NCBI GenBank assembly: GCA_964570665.1
Contig: CAZMZH010000004.1
Location: 1 to 64,000, forward strand
DNA: 64,000 bases
Reading direction: 5' to 3'
Source: JAJDAT01 sp964570665
GTDB taxonomy: Bacteria; Nitrospinota; Nitrospinia; Nitrospinales; JAJDAT01
Below, in pieces: positions 50,790 to 57,531 of this stretch. The position numbers were made by a program, and so were the translations under genes. Every line of letters starts with the position of its first letter. Position 1 is the stretch's first letter. A model generated the notes under the pieces. It had not been told where the DNA came from. It saw nothing but the letters and a program-made list of their open reading frames with translations, and did not search any database.

Positions 50790-52379
50790 TCATAAATTTT
50801 TTTGAGATTGAATTCTATTGACTGCTCGAACGGCTGCTAGAGAAGGTTTCTTTTTCAAGATTTCAGCTACTATTTTGTTAAAATAATTATTGTGATTTAA
50901 GTTGTTAAAATTAAAAATTTTATAAAACTTAAGCCCTTCAAATATTTTCTTTTCTGTTTCGGGTCCCCTCTGAATACCTTGTGAAAAAATATTTTTTTCA
51001 AAAACCTTTGGATCCCAAAAGAAATAATTTTTTGTGATATCTATATGCACATTATTTTTTATTTTTAAATAATACAAAGTTTCTTGCTCTTCAATAGTTT
51101 CATTAGTTGTGTTAATGAAATATTTTCGAATTAGGTGGTTTCCATTTTTTCGTTTTTTGTCAATATTGTAAGAATTGAAATTATCTCTTTTATAAGCAAT
51201 AGAACTATTGATAAAGTTTCCTTTAGAATCTAAAGTTATATTTTTACTTAAAAGTTTTTTGGCATTTACGGTGGAGTAACGATATTGAAACGATTTATTT
51301 TTATTTATTACTTTTAATTTTTCGCTTCCGAGGTTTACTGTAATCATTCCTTCCGTTTCTTTAATTTTTGAAAATTTATCGTCCAACTTGACGATTATTG
51401 GTTTTTGATCTAATAGCTCATTTAACCCAAAAACGCCGCTAAATTTCGCCAAATTTTTGTATATTTTCAAAGACTGCAATCTTTTAAATAAAGTTTGAGC
51501 GACTATTTCTGTCCCATTTTCATTAAAATGTCGATCTGTAATAGAAGCCAATAGTGGCGCCGCGCTTAACCCTTTGAATCCTTTATCATATAAATCTAAA
51601 CATTCTAATCCTCTTTCTTTACAATAAGTTTTGATTTTTAAATGAGGTTTCTTTAAAGGATAATCATCGTCGAGTTTATATAGCATTGGTAGCGTTGTTA
51701 TCATTAGGTGAATGTTTTTTATTTGTGCGGCCATTGTAATAGTATCTAGATAAACTAATTCCATATCCCAACCTCGGGACTCATAACGCTGATTTATACA
51801 CTCTGTATAATTTGGCTTTTGTTCAAAGTTTTCAATTAAACGATTTAAACGGAATTCCAATAATTGAAAAACCTTTGATATATTTCTTAACCAAGTAACG
51901 CTTTTAGAATATGGGAATAATTGAAAGTCCTGGTGGTTACATTTAAAAAAATGGGGTGCGGGAGGGTCATTAAGATTAAAGCCAATAAGGATTAAATCTG
52001 GATTATATTTAAATCCTTTTCTAAATAGTTCGAACAATTGAGTATCCGTATTCCAACCTTTACCGGCGAGACTAATTATTTCAAACCTAGGACTCTTAAA
52101 ACCAAGGTTAATTAAATATTCTAATTTTTTATGCCAAGTATCATTAATGCTTTTCAAACCCTGGCCAAAAGTTTGAGAATCCCCTAAAACTAAAATTCTA
52201 AAAATATTGGCTGGTTTTTCGAAAGAATATTCTCGGTCTCTATATCCTTTTGAGTTATTGGGAACATTATTATCATTCCATAAATATGTTTCTAATAACT
52301 CAAAAACTAAAATTACCAAAATAAATGCAACGCTTAATTTAAAAATTTTTTTTATTACGGATGTAGAGGTTTTCCACAT
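50790..52379 (-). CDS. Membrane-anchored SGNH/GDSL hydrolase-like protein
   Basis: A 529-residue protein with an N-terminal transmembrane helix (about residues 11-30) and an SGNH hydrolase-like domain outside: block I RILVLGDSQTFGQGL (nucleophile Ser), block III region LILIGFNLNDPP (Asn), and the Asp/His pair in ITDRHFNENGTEIVA. Residues about 330-529 are an additional beta-rich and charged region of unknown fold. Related AlgJ/AlgX/PatB-type proteins acetylate or de-acetylate cell-surface polysaccharides. Placed beside CotH-like and beta-helix proteins, it supports a surface-glycan role, but this is inference. Part of its coding sequence is duplicated at 46785-46838. Confidence 0.8.
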   Translation of the reverse strand: MWKTSTSVIKKIFKLSVAFILVILVFELLETYLWNDNNVPNNSKGYRDREYSFEKPANIFRILVLGDSQTFGQGLKSINDTWHKKLEYLINLGFKSPRFEIISLAGKGWNTDTQLFELFRKGFKYNPDLILIGFNLNDPPAPHFFKCNHQDFQLFPYSKSVTWLRNISKVFQLLEFRLNRLIENFEQKPNYTECINQRYESRGWDMELVYLDTITMAAQIKNIHLMITTLPMLYKLDDDYPLKKPHLKIKTYCKERGLECLDLYDKGFKGLSAAPLLASITDRHFNENGTEIVAQTLFKRLQSLKIYKNLAKFSGVFGLNELLDQKPIIVKLDDKFSKIKETEGMITVNLGSEKLKVINKNKSFQYRYSTVNAKKLLSKNITLDSKGNFINSSIAYKRDNFNSYNIDKKRKNGNHLIRKYFINTTNETIEEQETLYYLKIKNNVHIDITKNYFFWDPKVFEKNIFSQGIQRGPETEKKIFEGLKFYKIFNFNNLNHNNYFNKIVAEILKKKPSLAAVRAVNRIQSQKNL

Positions 52380-52520
52380 TTTTCAAAAACTTCGAATAAA
52401 AATGAAAGCCATGACTGAAATTAAAAGCTAACTATTTTGGAAGGAATATAAAAAAAGGCGTAATGGGAAATCTTAATATATTTTGACTTTATTCTAATAT
52501 TGGAAAATACAAAGAAAAAG

Positions 52521-52616
52521 TTAATCTAAAGCTGCAATTGCTCCTGCTTCTGCCACTTTGTGATCGTTTTCAACGAATGATCCTGAAACGCCAATTGCGC
52601 CGATAATATTTCCCAT
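52521..52616 (-). pseudogene. Remnant of a GlcG/HbpS-family gene
   Basis: A 31-codon open frame from ATG (52616) to TAA (52521). It reads NIIGAIGVSGSFVENDHKVA and then AEAGAIAAL, the conserved C-terminal segment of the GlcG/HbpS haem-binding-like family (about 140 residues when intact). The upstream 100 residues are missing. The rest of 52380-52875 is AT-rich and empty. Confidence 0.7.
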
Positions 52617-52875
52617 TTAGAATCCCATTTTTTAATTATTTAAGGTCTTGAAGTATACCTTAGCGTCTTGAATTTTTCTGTATAAATCATTACCAATATT
52701 TCTTTAATAATTAAGTTAAACCATTTCTAATACCCTTTAATAATGTTAAGTTATTAGAATTTGATTTTTAAAAAATAAGTACTCAATTACTTTAAAAATT
52801 AAAGGGATACTGGGAATTTACCGATAGAAAAGGGCAGACTTTTTTTTCAACTAATAGATTTAAAAAATCTCTCAT

Positions 52876-55125
52876 ATGAAAAGAGCAAAATATTTGATGG
52901 TGATTGGCGGAGGAGTTTTTCAAGTTCCCTGCATTAAAACTGCCAAAGAAATGGGAGTTAAGGTTGTTGTTACAGATTACCAAGCCGATGCTCCTGGTAT
53001 GCTCTTAGCCGACCATCCCATTGTAGTCAGCACCCGCAATTTAAACCTTACCGTTAACGCCGCAAAAGAATTCCATCAAGCGTGCCCTCTTAGTGGAGTG
53101 ATGACAGTTGGCACAGACGCATCACAAACCGTTGCCGCCGTTGCGAATGCCCTGGGTCTGCCGGGTATTCCTTTTGCCGTTGCCGAACGGGCTACCGATA
53201 AAATAAAAATGCGCCGCTGTTTACAAGAGGCTGGAGTTCCCGTTCCAGAATTTCGTGCGGTGTGGTCTTATGAAGAAGCCGAAAAAGCTATGGCTGAATT
53301 GCCATTTCCGATTGTGGTTAAACCCTGCGATAACATGGGAGCGCGCGGGGTTAAAAAGATATCAAAACCGGAAGAACTCAAAAACGCTTTTAGAGAAGCG
53401 AAGGAATCCTCCATAAGCGGTAATATCATTTTGGAAGAATATATGGACGGTCCTGAGTTGAGTATCGACGCCCTGGTACATAACGGGAAAATTGAAATTA
53501 CGGGCGTTGCCGATCGTATTATAGAAAAACCGCCTTATTTTGTGGAAATGGGTCACACCATGCCCTCCGCTCGCCCCCAGTTTGAATTGGACGAAGCTAT
53601 CGATGTCTTTAAATCTTCTCTTCGCGCTTTAGGGGTGACCATTGGCGCCGGGAAAGGCGATATACGCTTAACATCTGAGGGACCCAAAATTGTTGAAGTT
53701 GCCTCGCGCCTTAGTGGCGGTTGGATGTCTGCTTATACATATCCATTATCTTCTGGCGTAAATCTTTATAGAGCGGCTATTGAAATTATTTTGGGCGGTA
53801 AACCCAGTTTCTTAAAACCCAAGAAAGACTGGGTTTCAGCGGAACGCGCTTTAGTGGCTGAACCAGGAAAAATTTTATCCATTAAAGGAGTTGACGAAGC
53901 AAGAAAAATAAAGGGTGTTGCGGAAGTGATATTGCTTAAAGAACCTGGCGACATGGTTTCAGAAATGAAAAGCAATATGGGAAAAGTGGGCTACGTAATT
54001 ACTGCCGCTAAAGATAGACAAGAAGCTATTTTAATTAACAATATAGCTCGAGAAACAATTCGTATTGAGACCGGTCCCGCCGACGACTTAACATGGGATA
54101 TCATTCGGAATAACGCTCGTAAAAAATTCTATGTCGCTTGTAAAGCTTGCCCTATTTGCGATGGGTATGAATGTGCTGGTCGAGTACCCGGGATTGGCGG
54201 AATCGGAACGGGGGAATCATTCAAAGTTAACCTAACCGCTTTAAATAGATATTTAATTAATATTCGAACTATCCACGGAGTTCGCTCTCCTAATATGACG
54301 ACCGAACTTTTTGGCCACACGCTGAGTATCCCGTTGCTAGCGGCTCCAATTACCGGTATGGAAACAAATTTAGGCGGTGGTATGAGCGAAGAAGAGTATG
54401 CCGATGCCGTCATAAACGGTTGTTTGGATTCAAGCGTTATTGGAATGGTTGGAGACGGAGCGAGTCCAGAAAAATATCGCGTAGGTTTACAGGCTATTAA
54501 AAAATCTGGAGGTTTGGGCATCCCCATTTTCAAACCACGCGGGGAAAATCAAGAAATCATTAAACGTTTTGAAGCCGCACAAGAAGCCGGAGCTATTGCC
54601 GTTGGAGTGGATATCGACGCCGCTTCTTTCAAAACGATGACTTTGAAGAAACAAACCGTAGGCCCTAAAACCCTTGAAGACTTGAAATTACTAAAATCGC
54701 ATCTTTCTGTTCCCTTTATTCTCAAAGGAATCATGAATGTCGAAACGGCTCTTTTGGCGATTGAAGCTGGAGCGGATGCCATTGTAGTTTCTAATCATGG
54801 AGGCAGAGTGATGGATTTTATGCCAGGGACTGCCGACGTATTACCAGAAATCTCCGCCGCTGTTGGCGGCAGAATTAAAGTTCTTGTGGATGGAGGGATT
54901 CGCGAGGGCGTTGATATTTTGAAAATGTTGGCTCTAGGGGCCGACGCCGTAATGATTGGCCGGCCAATTTGTATCGCGGCTTTTGGATCGGGTAGGGAAG
55001 GAGTTCGTTTTTTTATTGAAGAGAAGCGCAAAGAACTTAAGCAAGCAATGATTCTAACGGGTTCTGCCGATGTTAAAAAGGTGGAACCATCGATAATCGC
55101 TCGCAAATCCAAAGGAGCTTCTTAA
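52876..55125 (+). CDS. ATP-grasp ligase fused to FMN-dependent alpha-hydroxy-acid dehydrogenase
   Basis: A 749-residue two-enzyme fusion. Residues about 1-400: ATP-grasp carboxylate-amine ligase type, with pre-ATP-grasp VIGGGVFQVPCIKTAKEMG, PIVVKPCDNMGARGVKKI, ILEEYMDGPELSIDALV and metal-site IVEVASRLSGGWMS. Residues about 410-749: FMN alpha-hydroxy-acid dehydrogenase of the lactate-oxidase type, with the active-site His641 in VSNHGGR, VDGGIREGVDILK and GADAVMIGRP. At the junction C422, C425, C428 and C433 form CxxCxxCx4C, which suggests an Fe-S or metal site. The next gene (HpcH/CitE-like) starts 2 bases later and ATP-citrate lyase follows. No membrane segment. Substrate unknown. Confidence 0.85.
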   Translation: MKRAKYLMVIGGGVFQVPCIKTAKEMGVKVVVTDYQADAPGMLLADHPIVVSTRNLNLTVNAAKEFHQACPLSGVMTVGTDASQTVAAVANALGLPGIPFAVAERATDKIKMRRCLQEAGVPVPEFRAVWSYEEAEKAMAELPFPIVVKPCDNMGARGVKKISKPEELKNAFREAKESSISGNIILEEYMDGPELSIDALVHNGKIEITGVADRIIEKPPYFVEMGHTMPSARPQFELDEAIDVFKSSLRALGVTIGAGKGDIRLTSEGPKIVEVASRLSGGWMSAYTYPLSSGVNLYRAAIEIILGGKPSFLKPKKDWVSAERALVAEPGKILSIKGVDEARKIKGVAEVILLKEPGDMVSEMKSNMGKVGYVITAAKDRQEAILINNIARETIRIETGPADDLTWDIIRNNARKKFYVACKACPICDGYECAGRVPGIGGIGTGESFKVNLTALNRYLINIRTIHGVRSPNMTTELFGHTLSIPLLAAPITGMETNLGGGMSEEEYADAVINGCLDSSVIGMVGDGASPEKYRVGLQAIKKSGGLGIPIFKPRGENQEIIKRFEAAQEAGAIAVGVDIDAASFKTMTLKKQTVGPKTLEDLKLLKSHLSVPFILKGIMNVETALLAIEAGADAIVVSNHGGRVMDFMPGTADVLPEISAAVGGRIKVLVDGGIREGVDILKMLALGADAVMIGRPICIAAFGSGREGVRFFIEEKRKELKQAMILTGSADVKKVEPSIIARKSKGAS

Positions 55126-55127
55126 TT

Positions 55128-55922
55128 ATGGAAGAGAAACGACTCAAAGTATTAAAAGGAATGAAAGGAGCGAGCCAAACTCGCATCCGCGAAAGTTTAC
55201 GCCGATTACAGACTTTATTTGGAGCGACAAGCGTAAAATTATCTACGGAAGATGCCGCCATGAGTTTCGAACAAATCCGGCGATGGCGCGCGATTTGCCA
55301 AGATATCATTCCCGTTGTAGTAAAAATTGGCGGTCCTAACGCACGCAACGACATAAAGCAATTAATCAACTTGGAAGTTGAAGGTTTGATCGCTCCAATG
55401 GTTGAATCAGTTTATGGGTTGGACAACTATGTCGATGCTTTAAAAGATTATACAACTCCTATGCGGTTTGAAACTTTGGATAAACACATTAATATCGAAA
55501 CGGCTGTCGCTCTAGAAAATTTAGATAAAATATTAAACTCGGAATCGATTCAATTTATTGATGAAATCACAATTGGGAGAAAAGATCTTTCAAAGTCAAT
55601 GAATTGTGGATTAGAAGATTCAAATCTAACTCAGGCTGTAAAAGAAGCTGTAGAAAAAATAAGGTTTAAGGGAATACCCGTTTCAATTGGAGGCGGGATT
55701 AATATTCACTCTATTGACGATGTCTTAAAACAAATTAAACCCCAAAAATTTAACACTCGCCTTATAACTTTTGACGTAAATACTAACAAAACCTACCAGA
55801 AATCGGTTTTTGAAGCCTTAAACTTTGAAGTTTTAGCGTTAAAAAACGATCATTCCATGGGATTTATTTCCCGCGAAGAAGAAAGTTGCCGCACTAAAGA
55901 AATCCAAGAAAGATTAAATTAA
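55128..55922 (+). CDS. HpcH/HpaI (CitE-like) aldolase-family protein
   Basis: A 264-residue TIM-barrel protein of the HpcH/HpaI aldolase and citrate-lyase-beta superfamily. Visible motifs are VVVKIGGPNARNDI, APMVESVYGLDNYV, the Glu-containing NIETAVALENLDKIL and EITIGRKDLSKSM, the usual metal- and carboxylate-binding strands. It starts 2 bases after the fusion gene, with AAAGGAG inside the end of that gene, so the two are translationally coupled. Members cleave 4-hydroxy-2-oxo acids or (S)-citramalyl/malyl/citryl-CoA. With an FMN hydroxy-acid dehydrogenase upstream and ATP-citrate lyase downstream, a C4-C6 acid substrate is plausible but unproven. Confidence 0.8.
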   Translation: MEEKRLKVLKGMKGASQTRIRESLRRLQTLFGATSVKLSTEDAAMSFEQIRRWRAICQDIIPVVVKIGGPNARNDIKQLINLEVEGLIAPMVESVYGLDNYVDALKDYTTPMRFETLDKHINIETAVALENLDKILNSESIQFIDEITIGRKDLSKSMNCGLEDSNLTQAVKEAVEKIRFKGIPVSIGGGINIHSIDDVLKQIKPQKFNTRLITFDVNTNKTYQKSVFEALNFEVLALKNDHSMGFISREEESCRTKEIQERLN

Positions 55923-55963
55923 TTTTTGGATCTTTTTTCTATTCTTTTCATATGCTTAACGTG

Positions 55964-55991
55964 TTGACAATCTCCTGTTTTAAATTATAAT
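55964..55991 (+). promoter_or_regulatory. Consensus sigma-70 promoter for the ATP-citrate lyase genes
   Basis: Perfect TTGACA (55964-55969), 16-base spacer, perfect TATAAT (55986-55991). Transcription would start near 55998, giving a leader of about 115 bases before the ATG at 56114. This is the best promoter seen in the window and suits a highly expressed central-carbon enzyme. Confidence 0.8.
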
Positions 55992-56113
55992 ATCCCATCC
56001 CAAATGGAATAAGAATTTATACATTCCCGCCGGATTAAAGGCTTTTCGTCTTTATTGAAACAAATTCCAATAGTGTCAAATTATAAATAAAATATTTTAG
56101 GTAGGAGTAGGAA

Positions 56114-57379
56114 ATGCAACTGACCGGAATGCTCTGGGGCGGTAAACTTTTGGATTTAGTGGAATTTCCCCGATCCGAGGTATTAGGCGCCGAAGCCAGT
56201 GTTGACGAAATTAAAGATTTGATTACCAAGCATGGTAGCGTTTTTGTAAAACCTGCATTTAAAGGTGGCGTTGGTAAAAAAGGAAAATCAGGGTTATTAG
56301 GAAGAGTGGATAACATTACCGACGCTTTAAAAGAAAAAGAACGACTTTATTTCGCCACACATGAAGTTGGCTTCATTAAGGCAAAAGCCGACGGAGTTAC
56401 CTTTGAAGGCGGTGTTCCGGCAGATTATGAAGTTTATTTTTCTATTTCCGAAAGTACCGTCTACCGAGCTCCTACGATGACCATAACGCATCATGGCGGA
56501 GTGGATATCGAAGAATTAGAAAAAGATAAAATAATGGAAGTTCCTTTTGATCCGTTGACTGGCTTAAAAGCATTTCACGTTTCAAATGCTTTAACGGAAT
56601 TAGGCGCGCCACCCGCAATTATCAGCCCCTTGGTTCAGAATCTTCCAAAACTGTGGGATTTGTACAATAACTACGGAATGTTGCAATTGGAATTGAATCC
56701 AATTCGAATGCAAAATGTTAAAGGAAGATATGTTCCAGTAGCTTGTGACTTTAAATGCGCGTTTGATCAAGACGATCCAGCCTGGAAACGACTTCATTTA
56801 CCCGGTCATTTATTTGCTTCTGATTATTCAGAATTTGAACAAGAAATTAATCAGTTGAGAACTTATCAAGGTCAAAGCGATGTTTTCGTAATCAACGATA
56901 AAGGCACTATTACAGCCCCCACTTTTGGTGGCGGCGCGAATGCTATGGTTACTGAATTATTAGGGGATTACGCCACAATTTCCTCGGATTTCGGTGGCAA
57001 TCCTCCTTACGCCAAAATGAATGATATCTCCAGAATTACTTTTAAACATTGGCTTGAACAATCCAACGTTCTATTTATCATTGGCGGTAAAGCAAATAAT
57101 ACAGATATTTATGAGACTTTTCGAGCTATTGGAGACGGGGTTAAATCCTATTTCCAAACTCATGGTCCGGTTCCAATTTTTGTTGTAGTTGGCCGTGGCG
57201 GTCCAAACCTTATCCGTGGAATGGCCTATTTGAGAGATATTTTAGACTCTTTAGGATTACCATACCGGTTTTTTGGTCATGACAGCGCTATGTCGGAAGT
57301 CATCAATTACGTCCATAAGATCAATAAATGGATGCTTGAGGGCGGAAAAGAAGAAATTAAAACTAAACTGAAAATATAA
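56114..57379 (+). CDS. aclB: ATP-citrate lyase, ATP-grasp (beta) subunit
   Basis: Beta subunit of ATP-citrate lyase, which cleaves citrate with ATP and CoA into acetyl-CoA and oxaloacetate, the key step of the reductive TCA cycle. The 421-residue protein has an ATP-grasp domain (VFVKPAFKGGVGKKGKSG, ELNPIRM with metal ligands) and a C-terminal CoA-ligase-like domain (FGGGANAMVTELLGD, FIIGGKANNTDIYETFRA, PIFVVVGRGGPNLIRGM). This corresponds to the N-terminal part of the human single-chain enzyme. GGAG precedes the ATG. The alpha subunit follows after 152 bases. It is transcribed from the consensus promoter at 55964. Confidence 0.94.
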   Translation: MQLTGMLWGGKLLDLVEFPRSEVLGAEASVDEIKDLITKHGSVFVKPAFKGGVGKKGKSGLLGRVDNITDALKEKERLYFATHEVGFIKAKADGVTFEGGVPADYEVYFSISESTVYRAPTMTITHHGGVDIEELEKDKIMEVPFDPLTGLKAFHVSNALTELGAPPAIISPLVQNLPKLWDLYNNYGMLQLELNPIRMQNVKGRYVPVACDFKCAFDQDDPAWKRLHLPGHLFASDYSEFEQEINQLRTYQGQSDVFVINDKGTITAPTFGGGANAMVTELLGDYATISSDFGGNPPYAKMNDISRITFKHWLEQSNVLFIIGGKANNTDIYETFRAIGDGVKSYFQTHGPVPIFVVVGRGGPNLIRGMAYLRDILDSLGLPYRFFGHDSAMSEVINYVHKINKWMLEGGKEEIKTKLKI

Positions 57380-57531
57380 ATATAACGAGACCGACTAAAA
57401 AGTCGACATAAAGCGATTAGATTATCTTTATTATTTGATTTGCTCCTTTTAGATATATCTAGTTTGTTGTCGTCTATTTTAGTGCCAGGTTAATAATTAG
57501 TCGTTACCCGAATTTTGGGAGGAGTTTCATA

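Noticed and set aside
54129..55369. Minus-strand frames of 77-134 codons opposite the fusion and aldolase genes
   Set aside because: Shadows of strongly recognisable plus-strand enzymes.
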